This document shows, in pieces, positions 25,288 through 33,047 of a stretch of 64,000 bases of DNA. The stretch covers positions 2,487,501-2,551,500 of the forward strand of contig NC_012491.1 in NCBI RefSeq assembly GCF_000010165.1. The letters are read 5' to 3'. The notes beneath the pieces were generated by a model. That model was not told the DNA's origin. It saw only the letters and a program-made list of their open reading frames with translations, and did not search any database. Origin of the DNA: Brevibacillus brevis NBRC 100599 (GTDB lineage: Bacteria; Bacillota; Bacilli; Brevibacillales; Brevibacillaceae). Position numbers and translations under genes: made by a program. Numbering within the stretch: position 1 is the stretch's first letter; every line of letters begins with the position of its first letter.

Positions 25288-25887
25288 ATGCGTGTTGAAC
25301 GCCTTGGTCAAGATAAAATACGAATCTTTTTAACCTTTGACGACCTCTCAGAGCGCGGGATAGAAAAAGAAGACATGTGGCGTGACATTCCTAAAGTTCA
25401 TGAACTGTTCAACGACATGATGGAACAGGCTTATCACGAATTAGGGTTTGAGGTATCAGGGCCTGTTGCAGTTGAAGTGTTCGCCTTGCCAGCTCAGGGA
25501 ATGGTCGTAATCGTAACGCGTGGCAAGACGGGCTCAAAGGACGGAAAAGAGGAAGAATTCGAAGACGAGGATGTATACGAGCTAGAGGTAACATTGGAAG
25601 AAAGCGATTTGATCATGTATGCCTTCCGGGACTTTGAGCATATGGTTGAAGCCGCCCACCGCATTAACGCCCTTTTGACCAATGGCGGGGCTGCCTACTT
25701 CTACCAGGGGAAATATCATCTGGTGCTGGAGGAAGTCGACTTGGATCAGGAGCGTTATCACAAGCTAATTGCGATCCTCTCTGAGTACGGAGAAGCGACG
25801 CCGATAACGATTTATGTGTTGGAAGAATACGGGAAAGTGATCGTTGCCGACGATGCTGTAAAAGAAATATGCAGGCATTTCACGTAA
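25288..25887 (+). CDS. mecA: adaptor protein of the MecA family (MecA/YpbH)
   Basis: A 199-residue acidic adaptor. The N-terminal MRVERLGQDKIRIFLTFDDLSERGI is the characteristic MecA substrate-binding segment; a Glu-rich linker (~85-105) leads to the C-terminal domain that docks on ClpC. The family delivers substrates such as ComK and Spo0A to ClpCP. Length is between B. subtilis MecA (218) and YpbH/MecB (194), and the position before gudB matches ypbH. The ATG at 25288 follows GAGGAGGGA. Convergent with bshB2. Confidence 0.88.
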   Translation: MRVERLGQDKIRIFLTFDDLSERGIEKEDMWRDIPKVHELFNDMMEQAYHELGFEVSGPVAVEVFALPAQGMVVIVTRGKTGSKDGKEEEFEDEDVYELEVTLEESDLIMYAFRDFEHMVEAAHRINALLTNGGAAYFYQGKYHLVLEEVDLDQERYHKLIAILSEYGEATPITIYVLEEYGKVIVADDAVKEICRHFT

Positions 25888-25914
25888 TCAAAAAAGAAAT
25901 GTCTGGGAATATAA

Positions 25915-25946
25915 AACAGCACCTAGTCAACCAACTAGGTGCTGTT
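25915..25946 (-). terminator. intrinsic terminator between mecA and bshB2
   Basis: AACAGCACCTAGT and ACTAGGTGCTGTT form a 13-pair stem. On the minus strand it ends in TTTTAT, so it best serves bshB2; on the plus strand the T tail is weak. Confidence 0.75.
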
Positions 25947-25960
25947 GCTGTCTGTATCGA

Positions 25961-26704
25961 TTATGCTAGGCCGTCAAAAAAATCAGCCTCTTTACCTTGA
26001 AGGGTATAGTTCGGAAGGCTGTGCCAAGCCAAGATGTAATGATTGTTTGGCGGAACTGAATCGTGCTCGCCTTTTGTTACACCTGGAAACACGCGCTCTA
26101 CTGATAAGTGCTGTGTTCTGTGTGCCCGCAAGGCATCAGCTACTTTCGGCATATATTCAGGTGCGTGAATGATCGTCGTAATGCTCTCGATTGGATCTGT
26201 ATAGGGTGGCTTCATCGTACCAAATCCTTCGTCGGATGAGCGAGTCGCATAATAAAGCTTTCGCACACTTGTTTCTGGGCCTAAAGAAAGGACAGCCTGG
26301 GTGGTAGCATGACTAATTGCTAAGTGGTCAGGATGTCCGGAGATGCCATGCGGTGCAAACGTGACGACGATTTCCGGTTGGATCTGGTGAATAGCCTGGT
26401 GGATACGAGTAACGAGCTCATCTACGGGCACTGTGTTTAAGAACTTATCCTGATATTCCCAGACGTCTACCTGATCGAATCCAAGTATGGCACAAGCGTC
26501 GCGAAGCTCCTGCTCGCGAAAGTGGGGGAGTTCTTCCGGTGTGCATAATGGTGGTTCGCCAGCTTTTCCTGCTTGCCCTTTTGTTGCGCATAATAGATGT
26601 GTGCTGGCCATTTTGGTCTCACTATATTTGGAAATGGAAATCCCACAAGCAAACGTTTCGTCATCGGGATGGGCAAAAATAAACAAAATAGACTTTTTTT
26701 TCAT
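25961..26704 (-). CDS. bshB2: bacillithiol biosynthesis deacetylase BshB2
   Basis: A 247-residue LmbE-family zinc deacetylase. Zinc motif AHPDDE (residues ~11-16) and HPDH (~126-129) are intact. The family includes BshB1/BshB2, which deacetylate GlcNAc-malate in bacillithiol synthesis; sequence style (FACGISISKYSE, TKGQAGKAGEPP) favours BshB2, which can also act on other adducts. The ATG at 26704 follows GGAGGTG; in-frame ATGs upstream lack sites. It is monocistronic and divergent from gudB. Confidence 0.85.
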   Translation of the reverse strand: MKKKSILFIFAHPDDETFACGISISKYSETKMASTHLLCATKGQAGKAGEPPLCTPEELPHFREQELRDACAILGFDQVDVWEYQDKFLNTVPVDELVTRIHQAIHQIQPEIVVTFAPHGISGHPDHLAISHATTQAVLSLGPETSVRKLYYATRSSDEGFGTMKPPYTDPIESITTIIHAPEYMPKVADALRAHRTQHLSVERVFPGVTKGEHDSVPPNNHYILAWHSLPNYTLQGKEADFFDGLA

Positions 26705-26905
26705 AAAAACACCTCCATGAATAAACTTCCACATTACCTTTTCCATTATGGCATAAATTCACTAATCCTGTAATGAAAGAAACAAGTTTGGGGACAATAG
26801 AAGCATGGCTGGACGTGCATTTGAAGCTACTTGTACAAAACGGCGTCTGTAAAAGCGATTTCAAAATGGTTGGTAAATAATTGAATGATTATGCAAAACA
26901 AGGCA

Positions 26906-26919
26906 CGAAAACGTTTTCG
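26906..26919 (+). promoter_or_regulatory. cre-like palindrome upstream of gudB
   Basis: CGAAAACGTTTTCG is a perfect 14-base palindrome whose core GAAAACGTTTTC matches the CcpA catabolite-response consensus (TGWNANCGNTNWCA) except at the outermost base on each side. It lies ~25 bases ahead of the -35 region of gudB. Confidence 0.5.
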
Positions 26920-26944
26920 AAATGGAAAAAAAACATTTTTAAGC

Positions 26945-26973
26945 TTCTCATAAATGATACAAGCGTGTATACT
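26945..26973 (+). promoter_or_regulatory. putative promoter of gudB
   Basis: TATACT (26968-26973) with a weak -35 TTCTCA (26945-26950), 17 bases apart, 41 bases upstream of the gudB ATG. Confidence 0.45.
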
Positions 26974-27014
26974 AAAGGCGGCATTGACCGAAAACATTTT
27001 TGAGGTGGTAAGTA

Positions 27015-28304
27015 ATGGGTAATCAAGACGTGGTAACCGAAAGCACCGAAGGGAAAGAAAAGCAAGAATCATTGAACTTGCTCCATTCAACTCAAACGGT
27101 GATCAAGGAAGCACTGGAGAAACTAGGTTACCAAGAATCGATGTTTGAACTCTTGAAGGAACCGCTACGCGTTTTGACTGTACGTATTCCGGTTCGCATG
27201 GATAATGGCGAAGTAAAGGTATTTACGGGCTATCGTGCACAGCACAACGATGCAGTAGGTCCGACCAAGGGGGGCATTCGTTTCCACCCGGAAGTTACTG
27301 AGGATGAAGTTAAAGCACTTTCTATCTGGATGAGCCTCAAAGCAGGTATCGTCGATCTGCCGTATGGCGGTGGTAAAGGCGGTATCATTTGCGACCCGCG
27401 TGAAATGTCCTTCCGCGAACTGGAAAGACTGAGCCGCGGTTACGTTCGCGCAATCAGCCAACTTGTGGGCCCTACTAAAGATATTCCGGCTCCGGACGTC
27501 TTTACGAACTCACAGATCATGGCGTGGATGATGGACGAATATAGCCGTATCCGTGAATTTGACTCGCCTGGTTTCATTACGGGTAAACCAATTGCGCTGG
27601 GTGGTTCCCATGGCCGCGAAACAGCTACTGCAAAAGGTGTAACCATTTGCATCCGTGAAGCAGCAAAGCGTCGTAACATCGATGTAAAAGGTGCTCGCGT
27701 AGTTGTACAAGGCTTTGGTAACGCTGGTAGTTACTTGGCAAAATTCATGCATGATGCAGGCGCTAAAGTCGTAGGTATCTCTGATGCATACGGTGCGCTG
27801 CATGATCCAAACGGTTTGGATATCGACTACTTGTTGGATCGTCGTGATTCCTTTGGTACAGTTACAAAACTGTTCAACAACACGATTACCAACAAAGAGC
27901 TTCTTGAACTGGAATGCGACATTTTGGTTCCGGCAGCAATCGAAAACCAAATCACAGCTGCAAACGCTCACAACATCAAGGCGTCAATCGTAGTAGAAGC
28001 GGCAAATGGCCCAACTACTTTGGAAGCAACTAAGATTTTGACTGAGCGTGGAATTCTTCTGGTTCCAGACGTACTTGCTAGTGCTGGTGGTGTGACTGTT
28101 TCCTACTTCGAGTGGGTACAAAACAACCAAGGCTACTACTGGTCTGAAGAAGAAGTAGAAGAGAAGTTGGAAAAAGTAATGGTTCGTTCGTTTGAAAATG
28201 TATACTCCATGTCTCAAACTCGCCGCATTGACATGCGTCTGTCTGCTTACATGGTTGGTGCCCGCAAGATGGCTGAGGCTTCTCGCTTCCGCGGTTGGGT
28301 ATAA
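27015..28304 (+). CDS. gudB: NAD-dependent glutamate dehydrogenase
   Basis: A 429-residue Glu/Leu/Phe/Val dehydrogenase interconverting glutamate and 2-oxoglutarate plus ammonia. The catalytic glycine-rich loop PYGGGKGGI with its Lys (~residues 117-125), PAPDVFTNS, and NAD fold VVQGFGNAGS (~235-244) are present. Length matches RocG/GudB of B. subtilis, and position next to the ypb genes matches gudB. No insertion or duplication of codons is visible near the active site, so unlike cryptic lab-strain GudB the enzyme should be active. ATG at 27015 after GAGGTGG. Strongly translated gene with preferred codons; terminator at 28340-28370. Confidence 0.93.
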   Translation: MGNQDVVTESTEGKEKQESLNLLHSTQTVIKEALEKLGYQESMFELLKEPLRVLTVRIPVRMDNGEVKVFTGYRAQHNDAVGPTKGGIRFHPEVTEDEVKALSIWMSLKAGIVDLPYGGGKGGIICDPREMSFRELERLSRGYVRAISQLVGPTKDIPAPDVFTNSQIMAWMMDEYSRIREFDSPGFITGKPIALGGSHGRETATAKGVTICIREAAKRRNIDVKGARVVVQGFGNAGSYLAKFMHDAGAKVVGISDAYGALHDPNGLDIDYLLDRRDSFGTVTKLFNNTITNKELLELECDILVPAAIENQITAANAHNIKASIVVEAANGPTTLEATKILTERGILLVPDVLASAGGVTVSYFEWVQNNQGYYWSEEEVEEKLEKVMVRSFENVYSMSQTRRIDMRLSAYMVGARKMAEASRFRGWV

Positions 28305-28339
28305 TTCTTCAAACAACCCTCCATATATTGAGAAAACAT

Positions 28340-28370
28340 GGCTCCGCCGTTTTGGCGGGGCCTTTTTTAT
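28340..28370 (+). terminator. intrinsic terminator after gudB
   Basis: GGCTCCGCC and GGCGGGGCC with a short T-rich loop, followed by TTTTTT; 36 bases past the gudB stop. Confidence 0.9.
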
Positions 28371-28388
28371 TGCGTGTGGCTGTAGTGG

Positions 28389-28587
28389 AGAGAAGAATAT
28401 TTCCAGGCTAGGCTCCGGGCTTCGTCCTGCTGAGGGATGAGACTGTCCGCTCCGAAGGGATTCGCGGGGAAACGCAAAAGTGGTAGCCGCTACGTCGCGA
28501 GGGCACGGTTGCGTTTCTTTTGCCCGCAAATCCCTTCTCCGCTTGGTAGGACTTCACAAGTCGCTACGCCTGGAAATATTCTTCTCT
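28389..28587. repeat. ~200-bp nested imperfect palindrome, element 1
   Basis: Outer arms are perfect 20-base complements (AGAGAAGAATATTTCCAGGC at 28389-28408 and its complement at 28568-28587). Inside, GAAGGGATTCGCGGG (28454-28468) pairs with CCCGCAAATCCCTTC (28523-28537) with one mismatch, and GAAACGCAA (28469-28477) pairs with TTGCGTTTC (28509-28517). No gene or ribosome site lies inside. Could be a mobile palindromic repeat (MITE/BIME-like) or a structured RNA. Confidence 0.7.
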
Positions 28588-28654
28588 AGCGTAACAGGTA
28601 ACACTCCTCAATCTTTTAAGGCATTTAAAACCTGTCTAAAACGGTAAGCTCGTA

Positions 28655-28856
28655 GAGGAAACAGGAGAAAAAAGCGAAGATATTAGGGACACCGACCGAG
28701 ACGCAATGCAAAAAGCGAAACACGCTCTTAAGCGTCCACCTCTGAAACACATCCTGAAGGGACAACTTTGGACGCGGTTTCGCTTTTTACATGGAGTCGT
28801 ACAGTCAATCCCCCAGCGGGTGACCCTAGAATCTGAGCGTTTTCTCCTGTTTCCTC
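28655..28856. repeat. ~200-bp nested imperfect palindrome, element 2
   Basis: Outer arms are perfect 17-base complements (GAGGAAACAGGAGAAAA at 28655-28671 with 28840-28856). Inside, AAAAAGCGAAAC (28710-28721) pairs with GTTTCGCTTTTT (28777-28788) and GCGTCC (28732-28737) with GGACGC (28770-28775); a partial GATATTAGGG/CCCTAGAATC pairing lies between. Same length and nested design as element 1, 67 bases away, but different sequence. No coding potential. Confidence 0.7.
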
Positions 28857-28894
28857 CCCACCACAACAGCACCGAACAACATGTTTCCAAAGAC

Positions 28895-28922
28895 AAAAAA
28901 CCTCCTGAAAAACCAGGAGGCT
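28895..28922 (-). terminator. intrinsic terminator after ansA
   Basis: On the minus strand AAGCCTCCTGG and TCAGGAGG form a stem followed by TTTTTTGT, 14 bases past the ansA stop. Confidence 0.85.
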
Positions 28923-28935
28923 TACGTCGTATGAT

Positions 28936-29907
28936 TTACTGGTCGAACAACAGCTGCAGCTCTTTGAAAGTCCGTGTTTTTTGCAGCGTTACAATTAGCT
29001 TGAGACGAGCCTTTTGCCCATTTAAGCCATTGGAGAAGATGATGCCCATCTCTTTTAGCTTGCGGCCTCCACCTTCATAGTCATAGATATCCTGCACCTG
29101 GCCATTGTAGCAGCGAGAGACGAGGACGATCGGTACGCCTTTGTCCAGTAATTGCTGCAGGGTAGGGATGATAGCGGGTGGAAGATTTCCCAATCCAAAC
29201 GCCTCTACCACGAGTCCATCAATTTGCTGCTCCAATAAAAACTGTAGCCAAGAAGGCTCCATGCCAGCAACTGCCTTGATCAACGGGACATTCGCATCAG
29301 CATGGGTAATGGCATAATGCTCGCGATCCAATGGAGCGTGGTGGTATTGCACGCTTTTTTTCGCAATGGTTCCAATCGGTCCGTATTGTGGCGACTGGAA
29401 GGTAGCGACATTGCTCGTGTGTGTTTTCGTTACGTGACGTGCCGCGTGAATTTCGTCATTAAAAACAACGATAACCCCTTTGTTCAAACTGTCGGAATCT
29501 GCAGCTACACGAACGGAAGAAATGAGATTGACTGGCCCGTCAGCTCCGAGCTCATTACTGCTGCGCATGGCGCCGGTTACGACAATCGGGACGTTGACCG
29601 ACAAAGTCAGATCCAGGAAGTATGCGGTCTCCTCCAACGTATCAGTCCCATGGGTAATGACGATGCCATCATAATGATCTTGTTCAAAGGCTTCCTCAAT
29701 ATCGAGACGCAGCTGATTCATGATCGCAGGAGTCATATGAGGGCTAGGTAGGTTGAGTACATTTTTCATGGTGACATCCGCGTGTTTTTCTAAAAAAGGA
29801 AGGATTTTGTTGACTGCTTGATCATCCAATGGCTTTACGCCTTCTGAGTCATCGACAGACATGGCAATTGTACCGCCTGTGTTCACTACCAAAATTTTTT
29901 TTGACAT
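28936..29907 (-). CDS. ansA: L-asparaginase, type I cytoplasmic
   Basis: A 323-residue asparaginase hydrolysing L-asparagine to aspartate and ammonia. The two catalytic threonine regions are NTGGTIAM (residues ~7-14) and VITHGTDTLEETAYFL (~82-97, Thr-Asp plus downstream Lys). No signal peptide, so cytoplasmic. The ATG at 29907 follows CAGGAGAG; in-frame ATGs at 29937 and 29934 lack a site. It is monocistronic, convergent with the palindrome region and gudB and divergent from prsW. Confidence 0.92.
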   Translation of the reverse strand: MSKKILVVNTGGTIAMSVDDSEGVKPLDDQAVNKILPFLEKHADVTMKNVLNLPSPHMTPAIMNQLRLDIEEAFEQDHYDGIVITHGTDTLEETAYFLDLTLSVNVPIVVTGAMRSSNELGADGPVNLISSVRVAADSDSLNKGVIVVFNDEIHAARHVTKTHTSNVATFQSPQYGPIGTIAKKSVQYHHAPLDREHYAITHADANVPLIKAVAGMEPSWLQFLLEQQIDGLVVEAFGLGNLPPAIIPTLQQLLDKGVPIVLVSRCYNGQVQDIYDYEGGGRKLKEMGIIFSNGLNGQKARLKLIVTLQKTRTFKELQLLFDQ

Positions 29908-29989
29908 GATCTCTCTCCTGTAGCGGGTTTTCATCAACCATTATTCATGGTACGATGAATGATAGTATTGTGTAAAGGAGTAATAAAAG

Positions 29990-30664
29990 ATGATTGCTTT
30001 GATCGGCGCGGCAGTTGCCCCCGGTATCGCCATCTTAAGTTACTTTTACCTGCGTGACAGTCTCGAACCGGAGCCGATTTCAATGGTCATCCGGTCGTTT
30101 ATCTTTGGTATGCTGCTGGTCGTACCGATTATGGTACTACAGTACATCATGCAGAATGAATGGAACTGGCGGGATGGCATTGTCGCGGAAGTTTTCCAAT
30201 CCGCTGTCGTGGAAGAATTTTTTAAATGGATGGTCATCTACTTTACGGTTTATAAACATTTCGAATTTGATGAGCCATACGATGGAATTGTTTATGCGGT
30301 TGCGGTGTCACTTGGTTTTGCTACGTTGGAGAATTTGTTTTACCTCATTATCAATGGAACAGATATCGCCATCTGGCGTGCCTTTCTGCCGGTATCCAGC
30401 CATGCGCTGTTTGCGGTGTGGATGGGCTATTATCTCGGACGGGCCAAGTTTTCCAAGGACGCCAAACATGAACGGCTTTTTTTATGGATGTCGATTACCT
30501 TGCCGATCGGCTTGCATGCTTTGTACAACTTGATTTTTTTGGCGGTCCAAAACTGGTTGGTAGTGATTGTGCCATTCATGCTTGTATTGTGGTGGCAGGG
30601 CTTAAAAAAGGTACAAAGAGCACACGATTTCGGTTCTAAAAATCTCTCTTCACGTCCACAATAG
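29990..30664 (+). CDS. prsW: PrsW family glutamic-type intramembrane protease
   Basis: A 224-residue polytopic membrane protease. The conserved VVEEFFKWMVIY segment (EExxK, ~residues 72-83) and the later HALFAVWMGYYLG and HALYN segments are PrsW hallmarks. In B. subtilis PrsW performs site-1 cleavage of anti-sigma factor RsiW; the target here is unknown as no sigW-rsiW pair is in the window. ATG at 29990 after AAAGGAG. Upstream of sleB as in B. subtilis. Confidence 0.9.
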   Translation: MIALIGAAVAPGIAILSYFYLRDSLEPEPISMVIRSFIFGMLLVVPIMVLQYIMQNEWNWRDGIVAEVFQSAVVEEFFKWMVIYFTVYKHFEFDEPYDGIVYAVAVSLGFATLENLFYLIINGTDIAIWRAFLPVSSHALFAVWMGYYLGRAKFSKDAKHERLFLWMSITLPIGLHALYNLIFLAVQNWLVVIVPFMLVLWWQGLKKVQRAHDFGSKNLSSRPQ

Positions 30665-30684
30665 ACGGTAAGGAGGAGACGTAC

Positions 30685-30843
30685 GTGCTAAAAACCGATC
30701 GAGCAAAAGTGACAATTCAATGCAATGTATGTGGAGAAAAGTTTACACTGCGTGGTCATCGAGAACCTGGAGGGCAAATAGAAACAGGGTTCAAGCAGTG
30801 CCTTTGTGATAACGACAAGCATTTTCGGATTGATGAGTCCTGA
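30685..30843 (+). CDS. 52-residue cysteine-containing small protein, function unknown
   Basis: A GTG at 30685 preceded by TAAGGAGGAG opens a 52-codon frame ending at TGA 30841-30843. The product has CNVC (residues 13-16) and CLC (39-41) with His at 25 and 46, suggesting a small metal-binding knuckle or ribbon. I do not recognise a family. It follows prsW by 20 bases and precedes a hairpin terminator, so it is probably the last gene of the prsW transcript. Confidence 0.65.
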   Translation: MLKTDRAKVTIQCNVCGEKFTLRGHREPGGQIETGFKQCLCDNDKHFRIDES

Positions 30844-30883
30844 TCTTTTCCATCCCAACTAAAAAAGTGTGACGAATCTATGT

Positions 30884-30913
30884 GGGCCGATGCAAAGAGC
30901 ATCGGTCTTTTTC
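30884..30913 (+). terminator. intrinsic terminator after prsW and the small Cys gene
   Basis: CCGATGC and GCATCGG around an AAAGA loop, followed by TCTTTTT. Confidence 0.8.
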
Positions 30914-30929
30914 TATATCCAGATTTACA

Positions 30930-30960
30930 TGCATAATCCACTCTTCCTCCACCAACACTA
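30930..30960 (+). promoter_or_regulatory. putative SigG-type promoter of sleB-ypeB
   Basis: TGCATA (30930-30935) matches the SigG/SigF -35 consensus TGMATA; AACACTA (30954-30960) agrees with 5 of 7 positions of the -10 CATACTA at 18-base spacing. sleB is a forespore gene in Bacillus, so this is expected. Confidence 0.45.
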
Positions 30961-30997
30961 TGCAAAGATTTCAATACATGCCAAGGAGGATTCAGCC

Positions 30998-31528
30998 GTG
31001 CGTACAATCTGGATCGCAGGTGTGTTGGTGATGTTGGTGGCAGCGGGCTTAAGTGGATACAAGGCTGTCTGGAAGGAAGAGAATGTAGCTGCCGTACAAG
31101 AGGAGCAGATAGCTGCACCTGCAGCAAAGGATAAGACGGTCAAAACCAAAGCCAGCTTCCATCCTTCACGAGTCTCTGACAATGATTTAAAAATCATGGC
31201 GAATGCTGTTTACGGGGAGTCAAGAGGAGAGCCGTTTGAAGGGCAAGTTGCTGTCGCTGCCGTTATATTGAACCGCGTCAAGAGCCCTACGTTTCCTGAT
31301 ACGCCCTCGGCTGTAATTTTCGAACCACGTGCTTTTACAGCAGTTGCTGATGGTCAAATATGGCTTACACCGAATGAAAGTGCGATGAAAGCAGTGAAGA
31401 ATGCACTAAACGGCTGGGATCCGACGGGAGGCTGCACGTACTATTTTAATCCGGATACAGCAACATCTGGTTGGATTTGGACCAGGCCGCAGGTGAAAAA
31501 GATCGGGAAACATATCTTTTGCAGATAA
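30998..31528 (+). CDS. sleB: spore cortex-lytic enzyme SleB, catalytic domain only
   Basis: A 176-residue cell wall hydrolase of the SleB (Hydrolase_2) family, which cleaves cortex peptidoglycan during germination. The catalytic domain occupies about residues 60-176, with the active Glu in NAVYGESRGEPFEGQ and the C-terminal GCTYYFNPDTA and WIWTRPQ segments. N-terminal residues ~5-22 are a signal or anchor, followed by a short Lys/Ala-rich linker. The peptidoglycan-binding repeat domain of the ~305-residue B. subtilis SleB is absent. GTG at 30998 follows CAAGGAGGA; the longer frame from 30869 starts inside the upstream terminator. ypeB follows after 32 bases. Confidence 0.88.
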   Translation: MRTIWIAGVLVMLVAAGLSGYKAVWKEENVAAVQEEQIAAPAAKDKTVKTKASFHPSRVSDNDLKIMANAVYGESRGEPFEGQVAVAAVILNRVKSPTFPDTPSAVIFEPRAFTAVADGQIWLTPNESAMKAVKNALNGWDPTGGCTYYFNPDTATSGWIWTRPQVKKIGKHIFCR

Positions 31529-31560
31529 TGGATGCATAATCAAAGGAGGAGTGGCAAGGG

Positions 31561-32934
31561 ATGGTATATGGAGCAACAGCACGTGTGTTATTTCCCGTTG
31601 CCCTAGTTGCCTTAATAGGCGCTGGCGTGTGGGGATATCAGGAGCATAATGAGAAGAACTCGGTCTTGATCAAAGCGGAAAACTCATACCAACGGGCTTT
31701 CCATGATCTCACTTATCATGTGGACAAGCTGCACGATGAGCTTGGCAAATCGCTGGTGGTCAACTCGCGCAGACAAATGACCCCTATCTTGACGAGTGTT
31801 TGGCGCCTTTCCTATGCGGCACAAGCGGATGTCGGACAACTGCCATTGACCTTGATGGCATTTAACAAAACAGAAGAAATGCTGTCGAGGGTCGCGGATT
31901 TTTCCTATCGTGTCGCTGTGCGTGACCTCGACAAGCAGCCATTGAGTCAGAGTGAATATAAGACATTAAAGAGCCTTCACACCCAAGCAAAGGAAATCCA
32001 GGATGAGCTGCGCAAGGTACAAACCGTCGCGATGGACAAACAATTGAGATGGATGGATGTCGAGACGGCTTTGGCCTCCAATAAAAACAAAGAGGACAAT
32101 TCCATCATCGATGGATTCCAAACCATTGAGAAAAAAGTGCAGGAATACCCTGATTTAGACTGGGGCGTCGGAATACAGAGTCTCGATAAGAAAAAGCAGC
32201 AGCGAATCAAAGGGATCGATGGCAAACCAGCTACAAAAGAGGAAGCAGAGAAGAGTGCTCTATCGTTTCTAGGGTTGAAGCCAGGAGATGCGAAAGTAGA
32301 AGTAAACGATAATGGCAAGGGGCAGGAATACTCGGCGTATAGCGTACATGTCACGCCAAACGGGCACAAGACAGGTATTAACCTTGATGTTACCAAACGC
32401 GGTGGAAAAGTCGTGTGGATGATGAACGAGCGTGGAATTGGCGAGGAAAAGCTGGACATGAAGCAGGCGGAAGAAAAAGGTCGAGTGTTCTTGCAGAACC
32501 ATGGATTTGACAATATGCAGGTCTCTGAGATTGACAGCTACGACCGCAACGCACTCTTTACGTTTGTGCCAGTTCAGGATGGCGTCAGAATTTATCCGGA
32601 CGGAGTGGTCGTTGAGATAGCGTTGGACAACGGAGAGGTTACTGCCTATAATTCGACGGAGTATCTGTTTAATCACAAAAAGAGAATTCTCTCCAAGCCC
32701 CGTCTCTCGAAAGAAGAAGCAAGGAAAAAAGTCAATCCGAGTGTAAAAGTGACGGATCAGCGACTTGCCCTAATCGAAGGGAAAAACGATGGAAAAGAAG
32801 TGCTGGCGTGGGAAATGACAGGCAGCTTTGAAGGGAATTCGTACATGGTCTATATCAATGCCTTGAATGGAGAAGAAGAAGAAGTTGTGAAAATGGAAAC
32901 GGGATCGGGATCGGGACAGAACGAAGGACAATAG
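31561..32934 (+). CDS. ypeB: germination protein YpeB
   Basis: A 457-residue sporulation protein needed for incorporation and stability of SleB in the spore. An N-terminal transmembrane segment (~8-24) is followed by a helical domain (~30-200) and tandem PepSY-like modules (around 220-445), including KEEAEKSALSFLGLKPGD and KEEARKKVNPSVKV. ATG at 31561 with AAAGGAGG upstream. It forms the usual sleB-ypeB pair; terminator at 32940-32985. Confidence 0.93.
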   Translation: MVYGATARVLFPVALVALIGAGVWGYQEHNEKNSVLIKAENSYQRAFHDLTYHVDKLHDELGKSLVVNSRRQMTPILTSVWRLSYAAQADVGQLPLTLMAFNKTEEMLSRVADFSYRVAVRDLDKQPLSQSEYKTLKSLHTQAKEIQDELRKVQTVAMDKQLRWMDVETALASNKNKEDNSIIDGFQTIEKKVQEYPDLDWGVGIQSLDKKKQQRIKGIDGKPATKEEAEKSALSFLGLKPGDAKVEVNDNGKGQEYSAYSVHVTPNGHKTGINLDVTKRGGKVVWMMNERGIGEEKLDMKQAEEKGRVFLQNHGFDNMQVSEIDSYDRNALFTFVPVQDGVRIYPDGVVVEIALDNGEVTAYNSTEYLFNHKKRILSKPRLSKEEARKKVNPSVKVTDQRLALIEGKNDGKEVLAWEMTGSFEGNSYMVYINALNGEEEEVVKMETGSGSGQNEGQ

Positions 32935-32939
32935 TCTTA

Positions 32940-32985
32940 AAAAAATAGGGGGAAAGCTAGTTTTTTAGCGGCTTTCCCTATTTGC
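32940..32985 (+). terminator. intrinsic terminator after ypeB
   Basis: AATAGGGGGAAAGC and GGCTTTCCCTATT form a long stem; the T tail is short (TTTG). Confidence 0.65.
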
Positions 32986-33047
32986 TGATTCGAAACAAAA
33001 GGGTATATAATGGAAAGGGTGATAGGAAGGGGAGGAACAATTACTTT

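Larger units (their letters stand above)
26705..27014. other. bshB2-gudB divergent intergenic region
   Basis: No gene seen. It holds the cre-like palindrome (26906-26919) and a probable gudB promoter (26945-26973), plus the bshB2 5' region on the minus strand. Confidence 0.5.

Noticed and set aside
27984-28529. Minus-strand frame through the gudB end and palindrome element 1
   Set aside because: Covers the strong gudB terminator and the palindrome, lacks a start site and has no recognisable domain.
28706-29080. Plus-strand frame through palindrome element 2 and the ansA end
   Set aside because: Lies in a palindromic gap and antisense to ansA; no ribosome site.
32982-33047. Extension of the PilZ gene start
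   Set aside because: It begins inside the ypeB terminator; the ATG pair at 33048/33051 has a proper purine-rich site.
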